A DNA stretch of 38,180 bases from Methanoregulaceae archaeon PtaB.Bin056 (lineage in GTDB: Archaea > Halobacteriota > Methanomicrobia > Methanomicrobiales > Methanospirillaceae): assembly GCA_002067095.1 (NCBI GenBank), contig MVQD01000066.1:1-38180 (forward strand). Direction: 5' to 3'. The notes beneath the pieces were generated by a model. It saw only the letters and a program-made list of their open reading frames with translations, did no database searches and was not told the origin of the DNA. Shown in pieces: positions 7,926 to 16,420 of this stretch. Every line of letters starts with the position of its first letter. The first letter of the stretch is position 1. The position numbers and the translations under genes are program-made.

Positions 7926-8789
7926 ATGCCTGGCGTCACCCCCCCGCACGAAACCCTCGTCTCGAAGGTCCTTGAGCTTCCCGGTGTGCGCTGCATCGAG
8001 CCCGCGTTCGCCGACCTGCCCGACGACACCTTCACGGCATGGATGGAGGATCTTCCTGCCGACCAGGGGAGGCTCCTCGTCGACGAGGACTCCGACCCGC
8101 TGGCAATGGCCTTCCACACCGGGCAGGGCTGGCTTGCAGGCTCCTTTCACCTCCGGGAGCCGACGCTCGCGCTGATCGAGCACTTCGAGGAACTGAACGG
8201 CGACATCTTCCAGGAGGACCGGGCCGTCTGGGAGGAGGCCGTCCGGGAGTATTACAGCCTCATTTTGATGGAGACGACCACGCCTGCACTCGAGGACCTC
8301 AACCCCGCAAGGACCGGCCAGGTCCGCGACCTGCTGGCCGAGTGCTGGGGGGAGCGGGTGGGAGTCTCATGCCTCGACTGCGGCTGCGGGTCGGGTCTCG
8401 GCTCGCTCCTGCTGCGGGAGCGCGGAATGCGCCCGCTCTCTTACGACAACGATGAAAGCCTCCTCTCACTCGGCCTCTCCAGGGGCAGGCTTCTCCCTGG
8501 CGAGACCATGTGCATCGATGCAACATACGCAAGCCGGTACTGCAGGGGCGCAGAAGCGGGGCTTGGCCTCATGTTCGGCGAGATCAACGCCTTCAACGAG
8601 CAGGACTGGGAGATGATCACCGCCGAGCTCCTGGCGCTGACAAAAGACTGCCTTGTCACGGTCGGCACCGAGCGGGAGGCGCATCTGATCCAGTCCTGGG
8701 CAGAGGCCCGGAGGTGCCGGGTTGAGGTCCGGGAGAATGGCCGCGATCCTATCTACGACCGCTGGGTCTGCCTGATCGAGCGGGAATGA
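7926..8789 (+). CDS. SAM-dependent methyltransferase-like protein of unknown substrate
   Basis: A 287-residue protein with a Rossmann-type SAM-binding core in its second half. Motif I is L-D-C-G-C-G-S-G (about residues 150-157), followed by an acidic motif II segment (S-Y-D-N-D-E-S). The first roughly 120 residues are acidic, have no motif I know, and may form a substrate-recognition domain. The C-terminal part (M-F-G-E-I-N-A-F-N-E-Q-D-W near residue 218) is at the right place to contribute to the active site, but lacks the N-P-P-Y signature of N6-adenine enzymes. It lies between apgM and a PH-domain membrane gene with gaps of 6 and 1 bases. Substrate and even true methyltransferase activity are uncertain. 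Confidence 0.75.
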   Translation: MPGVTPPHETLVSKVLELPGVRCIEPAFADLPDDTFTAWMEDLPADQGRLLVDEDSDPLAMAFHTGQGWLAGSFHLREPTLALIEHFEELNGDIFQEDRAVWEEAVREYYSLILMETTTPALEDLNPARTGQVRDLLAECWGERVGVSCLDCGCGSGLGSLLLRERGMRPLSYDNDESLLSLGLSRGRLLPGETMCIDATYASRYCRGAEAGLGLMFGEINAFNEQDWEMITAELLALTKDCLVTVGTEREAHLIQSWAEARRCRVEVRENGRDPIYDRWVCLIERE

Positions 8790-8790
8790 G

Positions 8791-9282
8791 ATGCCGGACC
8801 TCCCCTCCCCTGTTTCGCGGAACCTCGTGCGCCTGACCGAGGGGGAACTTCTCTTCGTCCCGTCCCCCCGTCTCCGCGCATTCTACCTTCTTCTCCTGAT
8901 CCTCGTCGTCTGGGTCGCCATCCTCCCCTGGTTCATCCTGGCCGCAGTCACCCTTCCTGCCCACGTCACGCTCACCCTGGTGCTCCCGCTGCTTCTCGCC
9001 ATCCTTGCAGTCAGAATGTATATCCCTAAGTACTGGGCTTCTCTGAAGTTCCGGTTCACAGGGACAGAACTCGTCATCGAAAAGGGGGTCTTGCGGGTGG
9101 ACCGCCGGGTGGTCCCGTATACGGGAATTCGTGATATCGAGATTGCGTGCGGGCCGGTCTGCCGTTACATGGGAATCGCAAGCCTGCGGATCACGCTTGA
9201 GGATGGCGGCACGCTCCACCTTCCGGGCGTGGAGGACCCAGCGGAGGTGCGAGGCGCCCTGACTGAAAAAATCATGGGGTAA
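8791..9282 (+). CDS. PH domain-containing membrane protein
   Basis: A 163-residue protein with two predicted transmembrane segments (about residues 30-54 and 58-76) followed by a bacterial/archaeal pleckstrin-homology-like domain (about 83-162). That domain begins with the characteristic pattern F-R-F-T-G-T-E-L-V-I-E-K-G-V-L and continues with V-P-Y-T-G-I-R-D-I-E. Such proteins are common in prokaryotes and their roles are mostly unknown. The ATG lies 1 base after the preceding stop, so it is very probably translated from the same message as apgM and the methyltransferase-like gene. The gene is convergent with the helicase operon that ends at 9492. Confidence 0.8.
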   Translation: MPDLPSPVSRNLVRLTEGELLFVPSPRLRAFYLLLLILVVWVAILPWFILAAVTLPAHVTLTLVLPLLLAILAVRMYIPKYWASLKFRFTGTELVIEKGVLRVDRRVVPYTGIRDIEIACGPVCRYMGIASLRITLEDGGTLHLPGVEDPAEVRGALTEKIMG

Positions 9283-9411
9283 AATGGCATTATGCGGACA
9301 GATACCCTCCCTGAAAGAGAGAAATAAAATGGGGAGCAGATTTTTGGAACCTGAAGGAACAGGAGAAGAACCCGTCGTTATCAGCATACCCCTGCCGGTT
9401 CCCGGTTTTCA

Positions 9412-9428
9412 CAAAAAACGAAAAAAAG
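9412..9428 (-). terminator. T-tract terminator of the helicase operon
   Basis: Read on the minus strand, two T runs (T7 at 9421-9427 and T6 at 9413-9418) stand 64 bases past the stop of the ASH-Ski2 helicase gene. Consecutive T runs are the usual archaeal termination signal. No stable hairpin is required. Confidence 0.55.
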
Positions 9429-9491
9429 CAGCTGCCTGCCGATACAAGGATCATGACCACGCGAGCGGGCAGGACGACGCGAAACATTTCC

Positions 9492-11534
9492 CTACTTCCT
9501 TTTCTTCTTCTCCCTCTCCTTCTTCTGCTCCATCTCGGCGCACTCGAGTTCCGCCACGATCTCCACCGGGTCCTCGATCTTCTTCATCAGTTTCTGGATC
9601 TCCCCAAGGCGCTCCACCCCGATGAAGTGCTCGGCCATGACCCTTGCAAGCGGCGTAAGCACGATCTTTTCCTCCTGCCTGGTCACCAGGTCCTTTTCGA
9701 GCAGGATATCGAGGACCGGCTCCATGGTCCCGACCATCGTCTCGTTGATCCGTTCCAGGTCCGAGATCTTCCCCTGGCAGACGACGGCGTTTGCCACGTA
9801 CTCTTCTGAGCTCTGCTCGAGGTCGTGCTCGGGCGCGACCTCCTCCATCTCGCCTTTCAGGAGCTTCATTGCGATCTCCTCTTCGGTCGATCCCGTTGAC
9901 CGGGAGTAGGAAGCGCCGGGCTCGGCGAGCACCACCACCTTCCCGAGGTCGTGGAAGTCGGGGCGGCCCGCACGGCCGGCCATCTGGTTGAACTCCTGGA
10001 CAGAGAGCCATGAGATCCCCATTGCAAGGGAGTCGAAGATCACCTGCGAGGCAGGGAAGTCGACACCTGCACCGAGCGCCGCGGTGGTGACCACGGCCTT
10101 GATCTTCCCTGAAAGGAACTTCGCCTCGATCTCCCGGCGCTCCTGGGAGGTGAGGCCTGCGTGATACGCGGCATACCCCGGCCCCAGGGCGTCGGCGATG
10201 ACGTGAGTCCGGGCCCTGGCGTGGGTGAAGACGATTGTCTGGCCGTGGAATCCCTTTGACGAGACCCGGGAATACTCCTGGGTGCAGAGGCGCTTGATTG
10301 TCGGTATCTTCTGCTTGTGCTCGACAAAGATGAGGTACCGCTCGAGCGCGACGGGCCGGTCGTCGTACCGGACCAGCGTTGCGCCCAGTTTCTTTGCGAG
10401 CACCTTCGGGACCCCGATGGTGGCAGAGAGGTACAGGAACTGGGCCTTCGGGGCGAGGTACTTCAGCCTCGCGATAAGGCCGTCCAGGCGGTGTCCCCGG
10501 TCAGGGTCCTCGAGCATCTGCACCTCGTCGATGACCACCGTCCCAATCGGGGGGAGCCGCTTCCCCGACCGGATGAAGTGGTCGACCCCCTCGTAAGTCC
10601 CGACGACGATAGGGGCACGGATATTCCGGTCGCCGACGGGGGCGTTCTCGGGGAGCCTGATCCGGGCCTGGCCGATCAGCACCCCCACCCCCGCGAGCTT
10701 CCCGTACCGCTCCTCGAAACGCTGGTACTTCTGCACCGCGAGCGCGACAAGGGGGACGAGAAAGAGGATGTGGCCTCTCCCTTCGAGATGGTTTTTCATG
10801 CCTGCCATCTCGCCGATGAAGGTCTTGCCGCTCGCCGTGGCCGAGACGATCAGGAGATGTTTCCCATGGAGAAGACCTGCTTCCACCGCCATCTGCTGTG
10901 CCGGCATCAGCGTCGCGACGCCGGCGGCATCGATGAACGCCCGCGGGAGGGGGAGCTCGTCGAGGCCCTGGGTCTTCTGCACAGGGTGGGCATCCAGGCG
11001 GTCGAAGAGCGCCTGGGAGATCTTCACCTTCTCGGGCTGGACACTCGCGAGGACCTTGTCCATGTCGCGGTAGTTCCGCAGGAGCTCCTCGAGGTGGCCG
11101 AGGGCCTGCTTGCCCACCCGTCCCATCGTCGCAAGTTCCCTCCGCAGCTCGCGACGGGCACAGTCGAAGCAGACCTGCTCCCCGGTGGTGTAGCGAATCC
11201 CGTTCTTCCGGTTCAGGGGAGTGATGCGGTCCTCCATCAGGCAGATGCGGCAGATGGAGGTATGGGTGAATGGGATCTGGAAGTCATGCAGGAATCCCTC
11301 GAAGGCCTCGTCCTTCTGGGTAAGGTACACGGCCGCCTTCCGGAGAGAGACCACCAGTTCCTTCGAGGGGGTGAGCCGGAACTGGTGCTTGCCTCCCCAC
11401 CGCACCCGGTAATGCCCGGGCCGGTATCCCTTGGGAGTTGCGTCGATCTCCGCGATTCCCACCGCCCGAACCTGCAGGTTGTCGAGGAAGAGGATCTTGT
11501 AATTTCCCTTCTGGGGCTGGACGATGACGTTCAT
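9492..11534 (-). CDS. Archaea-specific Ski2-like helicase (ASH-Ski2 family)
   Basis: A 680-residue superfamily 2 helicase restricted to archaea. An N-terminal region (1-90) precedes a four-cysteine zinc finger (Cys95, Cys98, Cys122, Cys125). The helicase core shows Walker A A-T-A-S-G-K-T (232-238), Walker B D-E-V-Q (336-339), S-A-T (370-372) and motif VI Q-M-A-G-R-A-G-R near residue 520. The C-terminus is very basic (E-K-K-K-R-K). Published work on Thermococcales places ASH-Ski2 in a complex with the 5'-3' exonuclease aRNase J, linked to the RNA exosome, so a role in RNA decay is likely. The start overlaps the upstream regulator's stop by four bases (11531-11534), so the two are translationally coupled. 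Confidence 0.9.
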   Translation of the reverse strand: MNVIVQPQKGNYKILFLDNLQVRAVGIAEIDATPKGYRPGHYRVRWGGKHQFRLTPSKELVVSLRKAAVYLTQKDEAFEGFLHDFQIPFTHTSICRICLMEDRITPLNRKNGIRYTTGEQVCFDCARRELRRELATMGRVGKQALGHLEELLRNYRDMDKVLASVQPEKVKISQALFDRLDAHPVQKTQGLDELPLPRAFIDAAGVATLMPAQQMAVEAGLLHGKHLLIVSATASGKTFIGEMAGMKNHLEGRGHILFLVPLVALAVQKYQRFEERYGKLAGVGVLIGQARIRLPENAPVGDRNIRAPIVVGTYEGVDHFIRSGKRLPPIGTVVIDEVQMLEDPDRGHRLDGLIARLKYLAPKAQFLYLSATIGVPKVLAKKLGATLVRYDDRPVALERYLIFVEHKQKIPTIKRLCTQEYSRVSSKGFHGQTIVFTHARARTHVIADALGPGYAAYHAGLTSQERREIEAKFLSGKIKAVVTTAALGAGVDFPASQVIFDSLAMGISWLSVQEFNQMAGRAGRPDFHDLGKVVVLAEPGASYSRSTGSTEEEIAMKLLKGEMEEVAPEHDLEQSSEEYVANAVVCQGKISDLERINETMVGTMEPVLDILLEKDLVTRQEEKIVLTPLARVMAEHFIGVERLGEIQKLMKKIEDPVEIVAELECAEMEQKKEREKKKRK

Positions 11535-12340
11535 GGGGCGATCAGGTCATGGAGGACGTAAGAGAGCCCCACTCCTTCCAGCCGCTTCAGGAAATCGGTG
11601 AACTCCTCGTCCACGACAAGGATCGCACAGTCAATGCCATGGAACGCGGCCTCGATCACCCCTTCCCTTGCCCCGAAGAACATGTCCGGCGTCCTCCCCG
11701 CCTGCTGCAGGGCAACGTAGCCTTCGAGCCCCACGGCAGCGACCATGCCCACCCCGGCGATGACCTCGAGGAGCCGGTCCCTCTTCACCTTCCGGGAGCC
11801 TCCCCGCTGGATACGGGGGACCTTGCAGACATGGATCACCCCCTCGGTATGGTCTATCAGCCCCGAGAGCCTGGCGACCCCGACGTCCTCCCCGGGTCTT
11901 GCATCCATCACCACTGTTCCCATGGCGCTCCGGGGCTCTTTTGAGGCGTAGAGCCACCCGTGCTCCATGTAGACGCCCACCTGGTCACCGTCGACGAGGT
12001 CCTCTGCGGCAATAGCAGTCCACGTCGAGACCTGCTGGATGATGTCTTTCCTTATGTGACGGGCATATGCCTCCAGCGCCTCAGCATGGTTGAGGATCCA
12101 CTCGATACCAGTCCTCGTGACGGTGTACCTGCCCCGGCCCTGTGCGGCTGCCATCTCCTCGTCCACCAGTTCCCTGATGTATTCAGAGACCGCCTGCGGG
12201 GTGACTCCGAGTTTGTCGGCGATCTCCTGCTGCCTCACCGCGGGCTGGTGCTCCGCGATCTCGACCAGGATCTGCAGACGGGTCACTTCGCGCTTGCTTC
12301 GGAGAATTGACGACAGGGGGTCCTTACTGGCTTCGTTCAA
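11531..12340 (-). CDS. Winged-helix transcriptional regulator (COG1497-like)
   Basis: A 269-residue archaeal regulator. Residues about 18-85 form a winged helix, with the recognition-helix region Q-Q-E-I-A-D-K-L-G-V-T-P-Q-A-V-S-E-Y-I-R-E-L. A large conserved C-terminal domain of unknown ligand follows, containing the glycine-rich V-G-M-V-A-A-V-G-L-E-G-Y stretch near residue 206. It looks like the MarR-type regulators conserved beside Ski2-like helicases in methanogens, but I cannot confirm that by search. Its stop overlaps the helicase ATG by four bases, and its own start lies 17 bases inside the preceding gene, so all three minus-strand genes form one tightly packed operon. Confidence 0.8.
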   Translation of the reverse strand: MNEASKDPLSSILRSKREVTRLQILVEIAEHQPAVRQQEIADKLGVTPQAVSEYIRELVDEEMAAAQGRGRYTVTRTGIEWILNHAEALEAYARHIRKDIIQQVSTWTAIAAEDLVDGDQVGVYMEHGWLYASKEPRSAMGTVVMDARPGEDVGVARLSGLIDHTEGVIHVCKVPRIQRGGSRKVKRDRLLEVIAGVGMVAAVGLEGYVALQQAGRTPDMFFGAREGVIEAAFHGIDCAILVVDEEFTDFLKRLEGVGLSYVLHDLIAP

Positions 12341-12836
12341 GGAGAACCAGCCCCTGTCCCTTCACGTCGAGATGGGGGATGCGCTTTGCCAGTCCCTTGA
12401 TGAAGACGGGGTTCACCCCGAACTTCCGGGCAATGTCGTTGATGGAGGTATTCCCGGAACGCAGCTCCTCTTCGACCTTCTCGACCATGCACCTGAGGTG
12501 CTCGTCATTTGAGACGGCGATGAAGAGGAGGTCGGAGAGGTCGCCGAAGTTGCACTGGAAGTTTGCCCTGAACTTATTGTAGGAGGCCCGGTACTCCTTT
12601 ACCGGCTTCTGCCCGGGTACCGGCATCCTCCACTTCTCCTCGACAAGGCTCCCTTTTTTCAGTACCAGGAGGCATTGCTCCACGTCCCCCTCAGCCATCT
12701 GATCCATGAGCTCCTCTTCGGTCATCCAGGACTTGTTCAACAGATCGTACACCTGCTTATAGGTCGCATTATGGAAGGTGATAAGCAGAGGAACAAGATC
12801 CACTGGATCGTTGACTATCCTGATATGGCCGCTCAC
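12324..12836 (-). CDS. ArsR-like winged-helix regulator
   Basis: A 170-residue protein with an N-terminal winged-helix-like segment (about residues 24-75, including Y-K-Q-V-Y-D-L-L and M-T-E-E-E-L-M-D-Q-M). A second small helix-turn-helix-like segment (S-I-N-D-I-A-R-K-F-G-V-N-P-V-F-I-K-G-L-A, about 132-151) lies near the C-terminus. It resembles a group of ArsR-type regulators conserved in methanogens. It is the first gene of the regulator-regulator-helicase operon and is divergent from hypF, sharing the 57-base AT-rich intergenic region, so it could regulate its own operon or hypF. The target is unknown. Confidence 0.75.
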   Translation of the reverse strand: MSGHIRIVNDPVDLVPLLITFHNATYKQVYDLLNKSWMTEEELMDQMAEGDVEQCLLVLKKGSLVEEKWRMPVPGQKPVKEYRASYNKFRANFQCNFGDLSDLLFIAVSNDEHLRCMVEKVEEELRSGNTSINDIARKFGVNPVFIKGLAKRIPHLDVKGQGLVLLERSQ

Positions 12837-12850
12837 TGGTAAAACCCTAG

Positions 12851-12858
12851 TATTATAT
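12851..12858 (+). promoter_or_regulatory. TATA box for hypF in a divergent promoter region
   Basis: The octamer tattatat lies 36-43 bases upstream of the hypF ATG at 12894. A start about 25 bases downstream gives a nearly leaderless message, consistent with the absence of a Shine-Dalgarno sequence. AT-rich bases at about 12865-12880, read leftward, could serve the divergent regulator gene. Both promoters would then overlap within 57 bases. Confidence 0.5.
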
Positions 12859-12893
12859 GGCGTGATAAATCAATAAATCTTTGTTTGAACGGC

Positions 12894-15125
12894 ATGCGCA
12901 GGAGCGGAAGGGTAAAAATCAGGGGAATCGTGCAGGGTGTCGGCTTCCGGCCATTCGTGTATGCCACTGCGATCGCGCTGGGTATAAGAGGTTTTGTCAA
13001 AAACCGGGGCAGCGAGGTCGAGATCCAGGCTTCAGGTGACCAGTTCGAGGAGTTCCTGGAGCGAGTCTCCCGTGGGCCGCCACTCTCCCGCATTGACCGG
13101 GTGGAGGTAGTCCCTGACCCGGGGCCGTTCCCGGACGATTTCTCCATTCAGGCGAGCGAAAGCGGCACCCTCTCCGGCATGATCCCTCCCGACATCGCTA
13201 TCTGCGAGGAGTGCCTCGATGACATCCGGGACCTTAATGGACGCTACTCCGGATACTGGTGCACTTCATGCGTGAACTGCGGTCCGCGGTACAGCATCAT
13301 CCGCGACCTCCCCTACGACAGGGAGCGGACAACCATGGACGCATTTCCAATGTGCCCCGAATGCAGCCGGGAGTACCATGACCCGTCGTGCCGTCGGCAC
13401 CACGCCCAGACCATTGCATGCGCCTCATGCGGACCGCGGTTGCGGCTTCTTGACAGGGAAGGAAACGAACTCTCTTTCCGCGATATCATCTCCGAGACTG
13501 CACGTCTCCTTGATGCAGGGTACATCGTGGCGATACGGGGCATCGGGGGGTTCCACCTCGCCTGCATCGAGAGTTCGGCAGCCGAACTCAAGCGCCGCCT
13601 TGGGAGGTCCGAACAGCCGTTTGCGGTGATGGTCAGGCTGGACGCCATCGACCGGATCGCGGTCCTTACCGCGGAGGACCGCATGATCCTCGAGAGCTGC
13701 CAGCGGCCCATCGTCGTCCTGGAGAAGAGGGACCCCGATGCACACGCTGACATCAGCAACCTCCACACTATCGGCTGCATGCTCCCTTACACCGGGCTGC
13801 ACCACCTGCTCTTCTCCAGGCTCTCGCACCCCCTCCTGATCATGACGAGCGCGAACATGCCCGGCTACCCTATGATCACCGGGATCGATATCGCGATGGC
13901 CCGGATGCACGGGCACGTCGACTTCTTCCTGACCCACGATCGCCAGATCGAGAACAGGTGCGACGACTCGGTGGTCAGGGACGGGTTCATCATCCGCCTC
14001 TCCAGGGGCATGGCCCCAAAAAGGACGGCAATTGACCTGGGGGCCTCGTCCATCCTTGCAGTGGGACCGGAACTGAACGCGAACGTGACCATCTACAGGG
14101 ACGGGTTCTGCACCACCTCGCCCCACGTGGGAAACGTCAGGAATCCGCAGACCTATGCCTACCTACAGGAGACGATAGAGAACCTGGGAAGGTTGCTCGG
14201 GGCAGACTTCCGGTATATCGCCCACGATGCCCACCCCCAGTTCCTCTCCACGAGGTACGCGAGGGAACTGGCAGAACTGCATGGCGCAGAGCTCGTCCCG
14301 GTCCAGCACCACCAGGCGCACATTGCGGCGACCACCACAGCGCCCTGCATCGGCATCGCGATCGACGGCGTGGGGTACGGGGAGGATGGGACCATATGGG
14401 GCGGGGAGGTCTTTGCAGGCTCCATACCGAGGTATGAACGGGTCGGCCACCTGGAAGTGGTCCCGATGCCCGGCGGTGACCTTGCAACCCGTTTCCCTGA
14501 GAGGATGCTGTATGGAATCCTGCCCGAGCAGTCTGTGGGAGAACTCCTCGCGTCACGGGGGTGGACCGATGTCGAGCTCTCGGTACTTGATGCCCAGCTC
14601 ACCCGCGGCATCAATATCGTCCCCACTTCGAGCACCGGGCGGGTGCTCGACGCTGCCGCAGCCCTGCTCGGGATATGCCGGGAGAGGACCTATGACGGGG
14701 AGCCGGCGATGAAACTCGAGTCCTTTGCTGCAGGGGGGAAGGCAGAGCCATGGGACCTCGAGTACGTCCGGATTGGGGGACGGAGAGTACTCTCCACGAG
14801 GTCACTTATGCAGAGGGCGATGGCTGAGACGGAGAGGGTGAAGGATCAGAACCAGAGGGCGATGCGATCGATTGCCGCATCGTTCCAGTTCAATCTCGCC
14901 AGGGGGATCGCAGGAATTGCCATCCATGCCGCCTTCGAGAAGGATATTCCTATCGTGGCGCTCTCCGGCGGAGTGGCCTACAACAGGGCGATTCGGGAGA
15001 CCATCCGGAACCTCGTGACGGGATCGGGCCTTGAGTTCCGCATGAACCCCGAGTATCCGCTCGGCGACGGCTGCATCTCGTACGGCCAGTGTATCTATGC
15101 GGGGCTGACCGCAAGGAGCAAATAA
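12894..15125 (+). CDS. hypF: Carbamoyltransferase HypF (NiFe-hydrogenase maturation)
   Basis: The 743-residue product has the full HypF architecture. An acylphosphatase domain carries G-I-V-Q-G-V-G-F-R-P-F (about residues 11-21). Two zinc-finger repeats follow, with C-x2-C pairs between about residues 100 and 180. Next come a YrdC-like domain (about 200-380) and a Kae1-like carbamoyl-transfer domain, with H-H-Q-A-H-I-A-A near residue 470 and I-D-G-V-G-Y-G-E-D-G-T-I-W-G-G near 486. HypF transfers a carbamoyl group from carbamoyl phosphate to HypE, the source of the cyanide ligands of NiFe hydrogenases, which methanogens need for H2-dependent metabolism. ATG 12894 is preferred over the in-frame TTG at 12885. 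No other hyp gene is in the window. T runs just after the stop act as terminator. Confidence 0.96.
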   Translation: MRRSGRVKIRGIVQGVGFRPFVYATAIALGIRGFVKNRGSEVEIQASGDQFEEFLERVSRGPPLSRIDRVEVVPDPGPFPDDFSIQASESGTLSGMIPPDIAICEECLDDIRDLNGRYSGYWCTSCVNCGPRYSIIRDLPYDRERTTMDAFPMCPECSREYHDPSCRRHHAQTIACASCGPRLRLLDREGNELSFRDIISETARLLDAGYIVAIRGIGGFHLACIESSAAELKRRLGRSEQPFAVMVRLDAIDRIAVLTAEDRMILESCQRPIVVLEKRDPDAHADISNLHTIGCMLPYTGLHHLLFSRLSHPLLIMTSANMPGYPMITGIDIAMARMHGHVDFFLTHDRQIENRCDDSVVRDGFIIRLSRGMAPKRTAIDLGASSILAVGPELNANVTIYRDGFCTTSPHVGNVRNPQTYAYLQETIENLGRLLGADFRYIAHDAHPQFLSTRYARELAELHGAELVPVQHHQAHIAATTTAPCIGIAIDGVGYGEDGTIWGGEVFAGSIPRYERVGHLEVVPMPGGDLATRFPERMLYGILPEQSVGELLASRGWTDVELSVLDAQLTRGINIVPTSSTGRVLDAAAALLGICRERTYDGEPAMKLESFAAGGKAEPWDLEYVRIGGRRVLSTRSLMQRAMAETERVKDQNQRAMRSIAASFQFNLARGIAGIAIHAAFEKDIPIVALSGGVAYNRAIRETIRNLVTGSGLEFRMNPEYPLGDGCISYGQCIYAGLTARSK

Positions 15126-15152
15126 CCTTTTTTTTTATCCTTTTTTTAAAAA
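15126..15152. terminator. Bidirectional T/A-tract terminator
   Basis: A T9 run (15128-15136) and a T7 run (15141-15147) immediately follow the hypF stop on the plus strand. The A5 stretch (15148-15152) reads as T5 for the convergent minus-strand PEGA gene that ends at 15182. This gives termination for both converging genes. Confidence 0.65.
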
Positions 15153-15181
15153 TAGGGATTAAAGAATAATTTTTCAGGGCA

Positions 15182-16381
15182 TCACATTATAGGGGTCAGG
15201 ATGATGAGAGACGGCGTAGTGGTCTTTCCGGCCTCAATCGTTACGGTCCTGACCTGGGTCTTGTATCCCTGTTTCATGAGTTTCAGTTCGTAATCACCTG
15301 GGGAGAGACCATAAATCGTGGCCGGGCTTGTCCCTCTGACCTGGTTATTCAGGTAAATCGTGACACCTCGGGGGACAGTGTTGATCGCAAGCGCCCCGGT
15401 CTGCCCTGTCGGTGTGGTCGAAGTAGTCACGATAGTGGTTGCAGTGGCTGTCGCAGTCGTGGTCGCAGTCGCAGTTGCAGTCGGCGTGGGCGAGACACTC
15501 GTGCTCGGGGTCGGCGAGGCGGTCTGGGTCGGGGTAGTTCCCGGGACACCTCTCTGGAGAATGATCAAGGGGAGCTGGAGGTGACCTCCTGACGCGAGGG
15601 TGACACTGGTTGTGTAATCGGCGTATCCTGCCATGCTGATCTTGAGGGTGTGGGTTCCCGGGCTCACCCGGTATCCCATCAGAGGCGTGACGCCCACCAC
15701 GGTTCCATCGATGGTGGCCGTTGCCTTGAGCGGGAACGAGAAGACGCTGAGGTAGCCGGGGTCTGCAGGCGGCGCTGTCGTGGTGGTGGTGGTCGCAGTG
15801 GTCGTCGCCGTCGTGGTGGCAGTCGTGGTTGCGGTGGTCGTGGCAGTGGTGGTCGCTGTAGTCGTCGCTGTCGTGGTGGCTGTCGTGGTTGCGGTGGTCG
15901 TAGGCGGAGTGCCGATGATGACGGTTCCCGGAACAGTGGCGGCGGTTATCCTCGTCCCGCTCCCGTCCTGGAGTGTATTGACGGTGATGTTCACATCGGT
16001 CTGGCCAGTGGCATCACCCCTTATACGGAGAATGGCGAGTGTGACGTTCGTCTGTCCCGAGTCCACCTGGTATCCGAATATGCGTATCCCCACCTCATCC
16101 GCCGGGGTGGGAGTGTGGTGGGAAAAGGGATAACTCGGGGCCCATTCTGGAAACAGGACATCAACAATCTCGGCCTTTGATGGATTGGTCAACGTTGCAT
16201 TGAGACTGTATCCAAGCAATCCATCCGGGAATTCATCGGCGACAATCGGGAAATCTCGGGTCTCCCCGACTGTCGGGATAGTGCCCCCTTCAGCGGTTAT
16301 CGTGGTCGCCTGCACGACTGAAAAGACCGCCCCGATCAAAAGAATGAGTGCAATCAGTTTCATGGTCGAACGGTAAGTCAT
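15182..16381 (-). CDS. Exported protein with cohesin-like module, TTTA repeat and two PEGA domains
   Basis: A 399-residue surface protein. Residues 1-26 are a signal peptide. About 28-155 form a beta-rich module with cohesin-like features (L-G-Y-S-L-N-A-T-L near residue 56, and a T-L-A-I-L-R-I-R-G-D-A-T strand-turn near 115). Residues 160-201 are a low-complexity linker of repeated T-T-T-A units. A PEGA domain follows (about 206-277), then a second Thr/Ala/Pro linker, and a second PEGA domain (about 330-397) ending with the typical L-K-L-M-K-Q-G-Y segment. PEGA domains are small beta modules of surface and S-layer-associated proteins. The start at 16381 has a good ribosome binding site (gaggagga). 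It lies 39 bases downstream of the giant SBBP/PKD gene and is likely co-transcribed with it. Function unknown; extracellular by inference. Confidence 0.8.
   Translation of the reverse strand: MTYRSTMKLIALILLIGAVFSVVQATTITAEGGTIPTVGETRDFPIVADEFPDGLLGYSLNATLTNPSKAEIVDVLFPEWAPSYPFSHHTPTPADEVGIRIFGYQVDSGQTNVTLAILRIRGDATGQTDVNITVNTLQDGSGTRITAATVPGTVIIGTPPTTTATTTATTTATTTATTTATTTATTTATTTATTTATTTTTTAPPADPGYLSVFSFPLKATATIDGTVVGVTPLMGYRVSPGTHTLKISMAGYADYTTSVTLASGGHLQLPLIILQRGVPGTTPTQTASPTPSTSVSPTPTATATATTTATATATTIVTTSTTPTGQTGALAINTVPRGVTIYLNNQVRGTSPATIYGLSPGDYELKLMKQGYKTQVRTVTIEAGKTTTPSLIILTPIM
15777..15902 (-). repeat. Twelve-base tandem repeat encoding the TTTA linker
   Basis: About ten degenerate copies of a 12-base unit (on the plus strand gtn-gtn-gtn-gcn) encode Thr-Thr-Thr-Ala units. 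The third codon positions vary between copies, so the protein repeat is better conserved than the DNA. The unit length is a multiple of three, so copy-number change would alter linker length without shifting frame. Such linkers are commonly O-glycosylated in surface proteins; that is inference here. Confidence 0.9.
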
Positions 16382-16420
16382 TTTCTTCCTCCTCTCTTCA
16401 TTCTGCTCCAGAAAAAAATA

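Noticed and set aside
10317-11561. A 414-codon plus-strand frame opposite the ASH-Ski2 helicase
   Set aside because: It is antisense to a well-conserved helicase; long antisense frames are expected in GC-rich DNA and the translation matches no protein type.
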